Shown here: positions 45,545 through 56,621 of the stretch, piece after piece
Layout: every line of letters starts with the position of its first letter
Numbering within the stretch: the first letter of the stretch is position 1
NCBI GenBank assembly: GCA_014529385.2
Contig: CM043957.1
Location: 66,108,003-66,172,002, forward strand
DNA: 64,000 nt
Reading direction: 5' to 3'
Source: Adiantum capillus-veneris
Taxonomy: Eukaryota > Streptophyta > Polypodiopsida > Polypodiales > Pteridaceae
The notes under the pieces: model-generated
Seen by the model: only the letters and a program-made list of their open reading frames with translations
Told to the model about the DNA's origin: nothing
Databases searched by the model: none
Program-made: the position numbers and the translations under genes

Positions 45545-47375
45545 GTGCTGTGCAAGATGGCTTGGACGGGTTTTCCTATTTTCATTGGGGTTGAAGATGC
45601 GAAAACCTGGTTGCAAGATTATGGTTTATTTGCATTGGAAAGCAGGTTATCAAGAGAAGAAGGCGCGGTTCAAGTTTTTCTACTCTTGGTTTGTGGAAAA
45701 GCAAAAAGATGGTACGATGGATTGCGAGATGAAGAAAAGGTGGATTAGATAGCTTTAGAAGTGGCTTTTTGACGGCAATATGTGTCAGATGTGCAAGTGC
45801 ATGAAGTGAAGCGAAGGTTGGATGGTCTAAAGCAAAGCCTGGACAGTGATTTTCAAACTTTTGAATGGGAATTCGAGGCCCTTTGGAGACAACTAATGGA
45901 GGTAACTGCTTCTCAGAGTGTTGATTATTTAAAATTGAGCAAGTTTTGGAATTGCCTACATGAGGATGTTTGAGACAAGGTTGAAGCTGATGGGCCAATG
46001 ACATATGTGGGAGCGGTAAATTTGTCAAGAGGTCGGACGAAGAAGATCTTGAAGAAGCGGCAAGCAAGGCAAAGTCTGTCAAATACGGTGGTGCCCAAGC
46101 CACCTGAAGTGGTTGAAGTGAAGCAAAGGGCGCTACAAAGATACATGCTGATGCAAGAAGAACCGAGGCTTTTATGGTTACAAAGAGGTGGAGCAATTTC
46201 AATGCCAAGGATGCCAGTTAGGGAAGCTCCAATTGTCAAAGAAGTGCAAGTGGTTCCAAATTGAGTAGAAGATGCACTAGCAAACTCGGGTATGGCTGAT
46301 CAAGCTCCATTAACAAGTGCTAGGGATCAAAGAGTGCAGTTTGCACGCGATGTTGAAGCGGTAAAGGTAGAGGAAATCCCAGATCTTGAGACAGAAGAAG
46401 AAGTGGAAACAGAGGATAGTAGTTCCATAGTTGCTGTGAGACAGAACATGGGAAACCGATTCTTCTCACTCAGGGTATGAGGAATTTGATCTTTTGCATG
46501 TAGATAAAGATGTGCAAATTGTGTTGGACGAGCAAGAAAAAGTGCCAACCGATGTGCTTGATAAAGTCCAAGTGAAGGATTCCAGGCCTACAGAGGTAGA
46601 CATGCAAGTGAAGATGTTATGCAGTGCCATGTTGATGGATGTTCTTGTTAAGGTTTCTATGGAGTGTGCCACAATAGTGCAATAGGTACGGCGTTATGCC
46701 ATGAAAGGTAAAGCAAGCTTGGATTTGGGAGAAGACCAAGGCAGTGTGGTAGGGAATGATTCTCTATCTTCTTTGGCCGAGGATGAAGTGGAAGAGCAGG
46801 CAGATGCGGTTGACAAAGCGGTGGTGCTGATTGATCTTGAAGGGCCAATCGATGATGAAGGGCTTGATGACAGTGTAATTGAGTTCAAAGAGGAGGTGCA
46901 AGAGAGCATGAATCCAGTGCAAGAGATGTGTTCTATGGCATATGAAGGTGATTCCCAAGATGTGTCCAAGCTTTCAAAAGAGATATGCAACTCATGGTTG
47001 AAAGGTATGCTTATAAGTACAACTGTGCAGTATGTTATCCATAGGATATGGGGCTCCCTCGAGAGGAGATCTACTTTACATGGTTGGGAGGGAGGGTCAA
47101 AAGTGTTGGTTCATACAAATGATGTGGTTGCAGAACTAGGTGTATTGGTTGGTTCGGGTAATATGTTTGCAGAGCCATATATGTTGATGAGGCAAGATGA
47201 TGTTCGAAGAGGTGCTAAAGTGCTAGGGGCCTTTTGTGTGCATGGATGGCTACGTGCTTGGGTAAAGCACTATTGGAGGTTGTTGCAGATGGATGAAAGT
47301 GAACAGAGCAGGTGTTTGATCCAGGAAGACAGACTATGCATGGGGTGGGGCAACCCACGTGGGGATTGGCAGTAG
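45545..47375 (+). pseudogene. TRG-B Gag with long acidic C-terminal extension
   Basis: One frame runs from about 45,545 to 46,480 with in-frame stops at 45,746, 45,770, 45,971 and 46,262, then +1 from about 46,470 to 47,375 with one stop at 46,683. The N-terminal third is a capsid: FIGVEDAKTWLQDYGLFA, GKAKRWYDGLRDEEKVD, VHEVKRRLDGLKQ and FEWEFEALWRQL. The remaining ~430 residues are acidic (VDKAVVLIDLEGPIDDEGLDD, KEEVQESMNPVQEM), with a late Trp-rich part (RAWVKHYWRLLQMDE). No CCHC knuckle, protease or polymerase. Two stops replace positions where Trp is expected (TGG to TAG/TGA). The role of the extension is unknown. Confidence 0.7.
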
Positions 47376-47475
47376 GAGGCAAAAGTAGGGTTTTGTGCAT
47401 ATGATAGTGGCTCTTTTGATTTTCTCACGATGTTTGCTATTGTTGCAGTTTCTGGGTGAATAAAGATCTTTTTTG

Positions 47476-47495
47476 GTTGAACATGAATGTTCAAC
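47476..47495. other. conserved palindrome before the TRG-B 3' LTR
   Basis: GTTGAACATGAATGTTCAAC, identical to 19,015-19,034 in TRG-A and again 15 bp before the LTR start. Confidence 0.85.
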
Positions 47496-47510
47496 AACGG
47501 GGTTGGGCAA

Positions 47511-48477
47511 TGATGGTGCAGCTAGAGTGTGTCGACCATAGCAGAGGGCACAAGCAGTGATGTGTATGCTTATAGATGCATGGCAAAGGGCTAGAAAGAT
47601 GGGGAGAACTTGTGCAGGCAAGTAGCAGCGGAGATGTATGCTTTCTGTGGTATTTTAGGCCAAAAAGGCTCCAGGTAGATCCTGACAGGGAGGCAGATGA
47701 AGGGTGATCAAAGTGATGTTTTTCAGCCCAGATATGTAGAGCTCGAAGTGTTGAAGGAGCCGGTCTAGATGGCTCATCAAATCGAGATGCAGAGCCCAAG
47801 ATATTGGAGTTTGAAGGTACGATGTGTTGCAGATCCTTGCCAGATTGGGCAGTCAGACATAGGTGGCCCAAGAGGATATCAATATATGGACATGTAGTGC
47901 TCAATTTATGGAGCATACCTATCTTTTCAGATTGCAGATCAGAGCTATGGATTGCAGTTTATGGTCAGTCAAAGTTTTGCCGGGGGCCAGGTTGGTGTCG
48001 GGTTGGCCGCCTCAAGAAATGTGCATCTAATGATTTTGGAGTCTTGCCCGGGTTTGGGTGCCAGGTATACAGTGTGAGGAGGCCACTAGAAGTGACTGCA
48101 CGTAAAACAGAGCCCAAATCAGTCAAATATGGCAGCTTGAAGTTGCCAACAAGGCTTAGCGATGGAACATGTGATGCTTCTTGCCAGTTTTTGATGTGCG
48201 TCGTTCAATGGCGTCAAACTGTCTCACAGGGAGGAGCATACGGGTGAAGATGAGCCTCGGTACAATAGCTTTTGGTGAGTTCAAACGGCCCAATCATCGG
48301 ATCAGTGGGCACTTATCTATAGAGGGAAAAAGCCGAAAGAAATAAGGAAAAAAAAACTATCTTTGTGCTTGCCTTGAAAGTCATGAACTTTGGGGGCAAA
48401 GAGGGCTCGCATGGGGCAGTGCCATGTGGCATGGAATATCCCACATGTGCACACGGGCACGAAGAAGCCGGAGTACA
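47511..48477 (+). other. TRG-B 3' LTR, truncated
   Basis: It follows the first ~960 bp of the 5' LTR (for example GATGCATGGCAAAGGGC, TTTGCCGGGGGCCAG, GGGCAAAGAGGGCTCGC) and stops at GAAGCCGGAGTA, just before the TATA box. The missing half includes the GA tract and the LTR end. Confidence 0.85.
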
Positions 48478-49501
48478 TTGTGACATCCAAATTGAAATCC
48501 AGGCATATATCCATGATATTACATGATATGAGCTATGCGCATATAGGACATGAGCACCTAGACATCATACACGTATGATGTCTCATAGCATACATCTACA
48601 CCCAAAATGCATTTTTGACCACATGCATAGCACCTTAGGCCCTAACTAGCTTGTGTTTCAAATTTGAAGTCATTTGGATAGCTAGAAATTGAGAAAATGC
48701 CAGATTTTGTAAACAACACTAACTTTTGCACTTGCACGCAGGATCAATGGAAGCCGATAAATCACCAGCTAAGAAGAACAGCATGTCCTTCAAGGACATT
48801 AATATAGCCAATGAGCCCTGCTCCTCCATAAGCTTTACACGCAATATCTTGTAGCCGGTAATGGGTTTTGAATGCACTTGCATGCAATCTCTTCCCGATG
48901 CCATTGCTAATGGCATCAACTAAACCTTTCTCATCAACTTGCAACTAAATCGTGATCACCGTTTTCTAAATGAGTACTCCCTATATGCTAAGATCACTCA
49001 ATTGAATTTGCTTACAGTCTTCTTCGACAGTTATCCTTGCTTTGGTTCCCAATTCCTATTACTATAGATTTAACCTCTTCTATCGCATCACTAGCCATGG
49101 ATCAAATATTGATCAAAGCTTACTATATGTGAATCACAATATTCACAAAAATTAAAATTATTGTGATGCTTCATGCAAGTTTGATACACTTAATTCTAGA
49201 TTTAGTTTGTTTTGTCTCATGGAGGCTTCGTGCAGAACTCTTCCTTTTTGTACCAAGACAGACATGAAGGAGCAATTATTGATTGTTATCCTCGATTTAG
49301 ATGTAAGAGACACATCATGAAAGCTAATCTTAAAAAACAAATTTCATAAAAAATATAAACAAAATTAAACCTAGCTATAATGGTTGTTCAATTGGATCTC
49401 CATGGTTGTAAATTGTTGTTCCACCAAGAGAATTCCAAAATCTCCAACTTCCAATGAAATCTTCATCTCCATGGTGACCACATTTTTGAGAGCGTAAGCT
49501 G
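48478..49501. other. unassigned stretch with a perfect hairpin and one doubtful ORF
   Basis: 48,560-48,583 is an inverted repeat with 10 bp arms (AGACATCATA and TATGATGTCT) around CACG. A minus-strand frame at 48,762-48,944 (GLVDAISNGIGKRLHASAF, YRLQDIACKAYGGAG) reads protein-like but is only 60 codons and unrecognised. 49,370-49,500 is the leader behind the primer site at 49,502. Confidence 0.4.
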
Positions 49502-49513
49502 GCTCTGATACCA
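49502..49513 (-). other. tRNA-iMet primer binding site (minus)
   Basis: The minus strand reads TGGTATCAGAGC exactly, one base away from an LTR end ..GTAGCA. It defines a minus-strand LTR element (LTR-Z) whose internal part extends toward lower coordinates. Confidence 0.85.
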
Positions 49514-49514
49514 C

Positions 49515-50001
49515 TGCTACAGGCAGAGAAGGTGGCTGCCCTGCAAAATACTCAAAATAACACAATATATTCGTATAAGCAGACAAATCTGCATACCTGG
49601 CACATCCACAAGCACACAAACCAATGACGTATGCGAACAGAGTGAGACCGAGAGCGAGACAACGCACAGAGCACGTGCAGATGCACCTCCTAGGGTGGAG
49701 TGCTATGCTGGCATGGCGAGAGAGAAGAGGGGAGAGGAGAGAAGAATAACACAGACACCGGGTGCAATCTCCCCCCGTGCAAGAGTGACCATATCCCTCT
49801 TGCACGTATTTGTTTTATAGATTTCTTGAATGGTCAAAATGAATACAAACTGGTCGGCCGGTCATAAATGGCCAAAGCTCATAAAGAGCACTTGAATAAT
49901 AAAATGTACATGAAATATATTTCCGTTCACTTAGGCCTAGCCCGATCAAGCCTTTTCCATCTGTCAACTGCAATAAATATTAAAATATTAATTCCATTAC
50001 A
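49515..50001 (-). other. LTR-Z 5' LTR
   Basis: On the plus strand from TGCTACAGG to about ..CCATTACA. It holds a minus-strand TATAAAACA at 49,813-49,819 and a CT-rich leader on the minus strand. The right border is uncertain. The 145-codon minus-strand ORF at 49,371-49,805 reads through LTR and primer site and is therefore not a gene. Confidence 0.5.
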
Positions 50002-50039
50002 AGGGCAACCCTGAGGATTGCACGGGCAGTTGTTGCAGG

Positions 50040-51428
50040 AGGAGACAGCCAAGCTATCCAAGCTTTGGAAGCACAAATCGCAACCCTACAAAAGGAATTA
50101 CGGCTAGAACAAAGACAAAGAATGCATATGGAAGAAGGATCCCTAGCCGCAGAGGAAAGAATGAAGGCTCAACACCAAGATCTCCACAAAGAACACAAAG
50201 ATCTCCAGCAACAGTTAGCTAGTCTGCAAGAGATGTTGGTAAATCAAGCAGAATAAGCTATAAAGAAAGATAGACTTGCTCAACAACAAACAACAACACT
50301 ACAAAAAGAAATAGCTTTCGGCAAGGACACAAGAAACAGAATCAGGGCCCAAAGACATAGGGATTAACGACAGAGATGAGCCCTTGGAAGTTCCTAAAGA
50401 TGCAGAAGATCTGCAGCACCTAGAAGAACAACTACAGGCACAAGAGGAAGGAGAGAAAGTGTTAACTGCAAAGGAGAAGACATGCCTCCACACATTGATT
50501 GAAAAGTCCACAGTTGAAGACCACAAGGCAGCCTTGGAGTGGGAGACATGAATTTTACACTTAGTAGGAGTCCAAGGGATTGCCACAAATGTGCTTAGAG
50601 AGAAATGGATGCAACCTTCACTCCCATATCTTCTCCTAAAGTATGAAGTGTTGGCGATCAAGAAAAGAGTCGAAGCAAAAGCAACAAAGCCAGTGTATAT
50701 GAGGGAGATGTCAAAGATTCACATACTGCAAAGAAGATAGTGGACTCCCAACCAAAGTGGAGAAAAGTGTGGCTCCTCAAGTACCCCGGATTTCTAAAGT
50801 ACTTGGTGGAAGCCCTAAAAAACATCAAGGATGACACTCTGTTTTGCCCAACCCCTCGTGTACGCACATGGGCAAACCACACCAAAATCTTGAAGAAACA
50901 TCCCACTTGGCTCAATTACCCATCTATGCCACCGCCCAAGGAAGGAGAGAGAATAAGTGTATCTTATATGGTGAAAACCCTAAAGGGCACCATTAAGATT
51001 TTCACTCGCTCCCCTGACTTGACGTGTGTGATGATCAGGAAGATATGCAAAACCCTCTTGGCGTGCATTGAAGTGTTCGCACAGTCTAAAGCTACGTACT
51101 CAACCCTGCCGTCAACGAGCGACATTGTCACCACAAAATGACATTTGATTTGTCAAAGCAACCATCCCTGGAGGTGTTACATATGTTATACCAAAGGACA
51201 ATGTTCTTACTGAGCTACCACATGCAAGATTTTGAGAAAGCCTTCTACACCGGCTTCTTTACTTATGACATCAAAATATTCGGCCCCACAGTCACCTTGG
51301 GCAACATAAGGTATGAGTCATACTTGAAGCTGCTAAAGCCCCAAGGGTTCGACTGACTCAAAGACTGAGCATTATTACCAAATCAAGACCCGTCATGTCA
51401 GGGACGACATGAACGCGGAAGAGGGGAG
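50040..51428 (+). pseudogene. LTR-Y coiled-coil protein of unknown function
   Basis: Coding wording runs through with a few frameshifts: heptads at 50,065-50,256 (ATLQKELRLEQRQRMHMEE, LHKEHKDLQQQLASLQEML), then EDLQHLEEQLQAQEEGEKV (about 50,400), LLKYEVLAIKKRVEAKA (about 50,635), an intact 134-codon part at 50,740-51,141 (LLKYPGFLKYLVEALKNI, TWANHTKILKKHPTWL), and 51,138-51,356 (LHMLYQRTMFLLSYHMQDF, FGPTVTLGNIRYESYLKLL). It stops 70 bp before a PPT and LTR. It is not Gag, protease, RT or integrase that I recognise. Confidence 0.55.
51415..51428 (+). other. polypurine tract of LTR-Y
   Basis: GCGGAAGAGGGGAG directly precedes TGTTGACGG, the presumed 3' LTR start. Confidence 0.7.
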
Positions 51429-51631
51429 TGTTGACGGTCAAACACAGAAGAAGATTTTTCCAACTTTTTGTATCACTATTTCTTGAAACGGAATGACATC
51501 TTCTAATGGTTTAAGCGGCCAATATTCTTTATGGGAATGAGCCTCTAAGGAGGAATTGTATATAAGCCAATTTTTGTAACCCTAAGCCAACTTTTGAATT
51601 AATCTAATCTCATGTTTACTGTACACTGTGT

Positions 51632-51687
<56 letters not shown>

Positions 51688-51830
51688 GAGATAGAGAGAG
51701 AGAGAGATTTCTTCTCTTCCCTACGCGCTCTATGGAGCCTCCATTGCAAAAGCAACACCACCAATGTGTTAGCAACATCTAGGGATTCAATCCAATGGAT
51801 TCACGGCGAGTAGAGATACGGATTAGGATC
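51429..51830 (+). other. LTR-Y 3' LTR
   Basis: It starts TGTTGACGGTC, has a TATA box TATATAA at 51,559-51,565 and a (GA)n at 51,634-51,707, again just after the promoter. The right end is not defined; 51,830 is a rough limit. No 5' LTR copy is visible between LTR-Z and 50,040. Confidence 0.55.
51634..51707. repeat. (GA)n in the LTR-Y 3' LTR
   Basis: About 37 GA units with two interruptions (ACAG, GATAG). Confidence 0.95.
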
Positions 51831-52447
51831 ATACAAATCGAAAAGTGGTGACCTGCATTTTGCTGCGTGTCTTTATACACGATTATCGCACGAGGTGGTT
51901 CTAGGTAGGATATCAAGTCAGAGTCCATAGGGTAATGACTTCTTGATGAAGAGAGTGTTTTCTATGAGTTTTGTGACTTTTCAAATGCGTTTGGTGTAGT
52001 TTCAGATAGCATGAGCATTGTAGGTTGAGTTGTATCACTAGTGCATAAAACGTCTAGATTTGGTTTCCTTGAGTAGAGATTGTCTTAGAAGGTCGAGAAG
52101 GTGACTGACATCCATCTCCTTGTTTCCATGCGTCTATAGGTTAAGCTTCGTCCTTGGCTAACATAGAGTTGTTGGTTTTGTTCTTGCTATGCTAGCGTCG
52201 GCTCACGGCGTATCCACTAGCACTGGGCGTCACCTCATGCCTCAGCAACTACCACCTAATGTCAGCGCTAATAAGTAGAGAGTCTTGAGGAAAACCATAC
52301 TGAAAGATATTGGACATACATTCTTTCCTATGGAAATCGGCTTAACAAGACATTATTTCCTACTTGTCATACATATGCCGAGTTTCTTGGGGTTAAGCCC
52401 CTTGGTTTCAGTCCGCGTTTTCTTTTCCTAAGGTAATTAATATAACT
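51830..52447. other. unassigned sequence
   Basis: Mixed-composition sequence with no long frame. Possibly the rest of an LTR or a leader. Nothing specific seen. Confidence 0.4.
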
Positions 52448-52621
52448 CTAAGGTCTCGCATATGCAATGAATGCATAACTTGAAATTACAGTACTAACTT
52501 GTACCATAGTTCCGAATGGCTCGATCGGTGGAGATATAGCATGTTCCACAGAAGTCCCCATGTTACTCGTACCAGCTTCATGATCATTGGTGCCTTGGGC
52601 TCGAGCACGCTTTGGAGCCAT
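52448..52621 (-). CDS. small ORF, possible Gag or gene start
   Basis: ATG at 52,621 (minus) opens MAPKRARAQGTNDHEAG and runs 57 codons to TAG. The basic MAPKRAR start is reminiscent of Gypsy Gag N-termini or of a nuclear protein's first exon. A CAAGTTAG near 52,497 could be a donor site. No downstream partner was found. Low confidence that it is used. Confidence 0.25.
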   Translation of the reverse strand: MAPKRARAQGTNDHEAGTSNMGTSVEHAISPPIEPFGTMVQVSTVISSYAFIAYARP

Positions 52622-53174
52622 TTTTTTGTGCTACACTTAGGTATACAATTAGAACTTTACATTAATCAATTTTCATAGTCATTTTCTTGAAAACTCGGGT
52701 CATTTTTACATTATTTCTATTCTCATATGCAATGCTACTTTTATCTTTTTATTATATATTTCTTATTTATTGATTTTAATTCTAAATAAGAGTATTTTCT
52801 CCCATAATAACCATCAATCAAATTAATCTAAGGCTAATTTTTTTATTCTAGGTCTATTTTACATCTGAATAATCTTGTTATTTTTCTTGAATATTTTTTT
52901 GAGTCAATTTTATAATAAAATTAACTAAAATGCTTCAATTTGTAATCTAATTTGAAAGTTATAATTATTTACTTAACTTCAAAAATTAAGAAATATTTTT
53001 TGTAGTTTTGAGAGGTTGTCAGAGACTTGGGATAACTATGATAAGTTCTAATGCTTCAACTTAAATATATATTTAATAATTTAGTTTCAAATTGGCTAAA
53101 AATTAAGCGTAAAATTGTAATCTAACAAAATTAAGTACAAATATTGAGCCCACAGCTATATAAGTATGAGCTTA
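52622..53174. other. AT-rich sequence
   Basis: Very AT-rich, no open frames. Similar in character to 57,855-58,260, which would be its continuation before Co3 inserted. Confidence 0.5.
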
Positions 53175-53293
53175 TGTTGGAATTAGGGTTGCAAAGAAAT
53201 GCACATAGCTTGGAGAAGACGAAGGAAGCTCAAGGCACAAAATAGACAGTGTGTTACTTAGTGTGCAATGGAAAGATAGATAGCCCTAGAGTG
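53175..53293 (-). other. Co3 3' LTR, outer part
   Basis: TGTTGGAATTAGGG to CCCTAGAGTG matches the corresponding 119 bp of the LTR at 57,629 with a few changes. It ends at the inversion breakpoint. Confidence 0.9.
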
Positions 53294-54561
53294 ATGACTA
53301 CTGTGCGTTTTCTATGTGCATTGGCAGCTCATTTTGGTTGGGATGTACATCAATCAGACATTGTTACTGCTTTCTTGAATGGTGACATATTTTAGGAAGT
53401 TTATGTAACGCAGCCTCACGGTTTTGTCAAGAAAGGACAAGAGGACAAAATGTGCAAATGTAACAAGGCTTTGTATGGGTTGAAGCAATCTCCTCGTGCT
53501 TGGTATGAGAAAGCTGACACTCATTTGGTCAAACAAGGCTTTCGTAATAGTCCAACAGAAAGCACATTGTATGTAAAGCGTGAGGGTGATGTACTTCTCA
53601 TTGTGGTTCTTTATGTAGATGATTTGCTGATCACTGGACCAAATAAGAGACATATTACTGAATTTAAGGCTGATTTGAATGCTACTTTCAAGATAAAAGA
53701 TTTGGGACTGTTGCATCATTACTTAGCATACAGTTTAAGCAGTGTGATGGTGGTATTGCCTTGTGTCAGAAAGGTTACATAGAGACATTGCTATGTAAGT
53801 TTGGACTAGGATTGCAAACCTATTGCCACTCCCATGGAAACATGTTTGAAATTGAGTCTACATGATGCTAGTGATCCTGCAGATGTCACTCTTTACCAAA
53901 CTATTGTTGGCTGCCTCATTTATGTATGCAACACGAGGCTAGATATTCAGTTTGTAGTCTCACAGGTCAGTAGATTTATGCATAGTGCAGGGTCAGCATT
54001 GGCAGGCTGTCAAGAGGATTTTTTGCTACCTAGTGGCACTTTACATCTTGGCTTGTTTTATCCGAAGGGGGGATCATTGCCGCCAGACTTACATGCTTTT
54101 TCGAACTCAGATTGGGCTAGTTGTTTTGACACGCAAGTGTCCACAAGTCGTTTTCTTTCATGCTTGGCAGTTCATGTATATCATGGTTGAGCAAGAAGCA
54201 ACCTACTGTGGCCACTTCGAGTTGTGAGGCTGAGTACTGGGCAGTCTTCACAGCTACAGTTGAGTGTGTATGGCTCAGACGCCTTATGAATTATTTGGGT
54301 GTTGGACAGGACACTGCCAACACTATCTACACTGAAAGTCAGAGCGCATTGGCAGTTGCGAGGAACCCAATTTTTCATGATCGCACAAAGCACATTGAGG
54401 TGCATTACCACTATGTCAGGGAGAGGTTCTCAGTAGGAGAGCTCAGCTTGGCTTATGTGCCAACACAGGACAACCTTGCAGATCTTTTCACAAAGGCATT
54501 GTCTCGTGAGAAGCTCAAAGCTTTCCGCAAAGCTTTGGGCTTACTCCCCTTCGTGGGCTGA
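53294..54561 (+). pseudogene. Co3 reverse transcriptase (3' part) and RNase H, inverted
   Basis: It starts exactly at MTTVRFLCALAAHFGW. Then HQSDIVTAFLNGD (about 53,350), KCNKALYGLKQSPRAWYEK (53,450), LIVVLYVDDLLITGPN (53,600; catalytic YVDD intact), CLIYVCNTRLDIQF (53,910) and RNase H SSCEAEYWAVFTATVECVWL (54,220), ESQSALAVARNPIFH and LADLFTKALSREKL (54,470), ending at 54,561. Stops and frameshifts occur around 53,390, 53,760 and 54,188. It lies in opposite orientation to the rest of the element. Confidence 0.9.
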
Positions 54562-54740
54562 TCATGTCCTCGGGGCATGGCACTTCCCTTTACTCATGTG
54601 CCAGCTCTCGATCACCGCATCACTCCAGAGAGGATTGGTTACCATATACATGTGGTAGTGATGTGTGTGGACACACTAGGACCACCAGGGCATTTTTTCC
54701 CTCTTTAGGAGGTTTTTCCCCCCTGTGCATTGTATATCAT
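54562..54740 (+). other. Co3 3' LTR, inner part, inverted
   Basis: After a short spacer, TTACCATATACATGTGG (54,638) through GGGCATTTTTTCCCTC to GTGCATTGTATATCAT is the reverse complement of the LTR part adjoining the RNase H. It ends at the right inversion breakpoint. Confidence 0.85.
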
Positions 54741-55210
54741 ACGACAAGTGGGAGCAAAAGCTTCTTCATAATCTATGCCTTTTTGTTGTGCATAACCCTT
54801 TGCAACAAGTCGAGCCTTATGGCAACCGATCTCACCATCCGGCTTGCGTTTCAACTTGTAAACCCACTTTGTACTAATGGCCTTTTTTCTAGGAGGCAAA
54901 TCACATAAAGTCCATGTGTCCACCACAAACACTACATCTCGTGAAACCAGAATACGCTTTGTTTGCGGATGATACAAGCTGTAACCTGTAACCTTTGCTT
55001 TCAGCACTATAACCAACAAAAATACATTTGACAACCTTATCATCCAATTTTTTGCCTTGTGTTTGTGGCACCAAAGCATATGCCAAGCAGCCAAAAACAC
55101 ACATGTGCTCAATAGAAGGCTTTCTATCATGCCATGCTTCATATGGAGTAATAGACTGCAAAGCTTTCATAGGACACCTGTTTAGTACATAAGTGGCACA
55201 CATGATGGCC
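54741..55210 (-). pseudogene. Co3 integrase end and reverse transcriptase start
   Basis: The minus frames have MCATYVLNRCPMKALQ (from 55,203), FGCLAYALVPQTQGKK, CIFVGYSAESKGYRL (about 55,010), then AISTKWVYKLKRKPDGEIG and YAQQKGIDYEEAFAPTCR ending at 54,741, where the RT text is cut by the inversion. The missing continuation starts at 53,294 on the other strand. Confidence 0.85.
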
Positions 55211-55870
55211 TCAAGCCAAAAAAAAATGCGGCAAAGCTTGACTTTTGATCATACATCGTGCCATTTTCGTAAGTGACCTGTTTTTCCTCTCAGCATCACC
55301 ATTTTGCTGAGGTGTATGAGGCACTGTACATTGGTGTTTTATCCCACGACTAGCCATAAATGCATTAAATTCATGAGACATATACTCCCCCCTCGATCGA
55401 AATGGAGGGTGCCCATAGTACATTTCGAGACATTTTCAGCCATAGCCAGAAATTGTTTGAAGCACATAAAAACTTCAGACTTCACTTTAAGCGGAAATAC
55501 CCATGCATGCCTGGAGTAATCATCAATGAAAGTCATGAAGTAAAGGTAATTGCCCAAGGACGGAGTTTGCATGGGCCCACAAACGTCACTATGCACAAGC
55601 TGCAACCTGCAACCTGCATGTGGCCCTAACTGAACCATCCTTTGGAAACCTAGAACGCTGCATTTTACCCAAAATACAGCGTTCACAGACATGTTTGATA
55701 GGTGCTTCAAGAGGCGGCAAAGAAGCAACCCTATCAGATTTCTGCAAATGCAGCAAACTGGCAAAATTCAGATGACCAAAACGTGCATGCCAAAGTTTTG
55801 CATTTGAAATAGCCCTTGAATCTGCACTGCATTTGCAAAATTTTGTCCACACGTGTCATACAAAGTGAGC
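55211..55870 (-). pseudogene. Co3 pre-integrase domain and integrase core
   Basis: KLWHARFGHLNFASLLHL (55,795) and CERCILGKMQRSRFP (the zinc-binding half), LVHSDVCGPMQTPSLGNYL with the first Asp (55,595), MTFIDDYSRHAWVFPLK, GTLHFDRGG (second Asp, 55,415) with a frameshift, YMSHEFNAFMASRGIKH, and QQNGDAERKNRSLTKM (Glu, about 55,300). All three D-D-E residues are present, but at least two frameshifts split the core. Confidence 0.85.
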
Positions 55871-56620
55871 TTATACAGTCCACGACACAAAAAAGCCCAG
55901 ATGCAACAATTTCATCACCAAAATTGAGATCATGAACTATACATCTCTCATCCACAAATTTGACTAGAAGTCCAGGTCTAGCAAGTGCAGATACAGACAA
56001 AAGATTCTTCTTGATCCCAGGTACATAAACTGCATCAACAAGTGTGAAAGAAAGTCTGCCATTTGCAGCAGTAAGCACAATCTTTCCAAGTCCCTGAACC
56101 GGATAAGAGGCATTGTTGGCACAAGTGACTGAATTCCCATGAGGGACAGACTTGAGAGAGGTGAACAATTCACGATGTGAGGTAATGTGCTTTGTAGCAC
56201 CACTGTCGAAATACCACACATGTGAATCTACAGCAACTGACAAGCATGCATCATGGACAACAGGATTGTAAGTGCACTCTACACTAAAATCCCGTTCTGC
56301 ATCAACATCAGCAACACAGTCTCCTTTCACAGAAGACTCAACAATGGCTGCATTTGTAGTGGAACCAGCATTTGCAGTGGAACCACCCTCTTTCTTCTTA
56401 GCCTCTTTGGCCTTCAACTTAGGACACTGCTTGATCAAGTGATCATTAGCTTTACAATAATGGCAACGCATCTTCTTTTTGCCCTTATCACCAGAATTTC
56501 CAGACAAATTGCTGCCAGAGTAGAAGCATTAGGAACAGAAGTTTTGCCACTCGCAGCAGAACCATAAGAAGTGGCTGCATTGCTGTTACCACCCTTTCTT
56601 TGAGAAGCAATAAAAGCATG
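55871..56620 (-). pseudogene. Co3 gag tail and protease
   Basis: Zinc knuckle CHYCKANDHLIKQC (56,470-56,430) with Lys-rich flank, then an Asp/Ser spacer and the protease site WYFDSGATKHITSH (about 56,215), VQGLGKIVLTAANG and VYVPGIKKNLLSVSAL (about 56,035-55,980). The D-S-G-A triad is intact. The frame is open over 258 codons (56,507-55,734) and is one of the best preserved in the window. Confidence 0.85.
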
Positions 56621-56621
56621 T

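Noticed and set aside
45582-46239. Two long minus-strand ORFs (up to 208 codons)
   Set aside because: Antisense of the TRG-B capsid frame. The plus strand has the KRWYDGL and EFEALW capsid motifs.
49371-49805. 145-codon Cys-rich minus-strand ORF, at first glance a secreted peptide
   Set aside because: It reads through the LTR end and the iMet primer site (the VVSEP stretch is the translated primer site), so it is not a gene.
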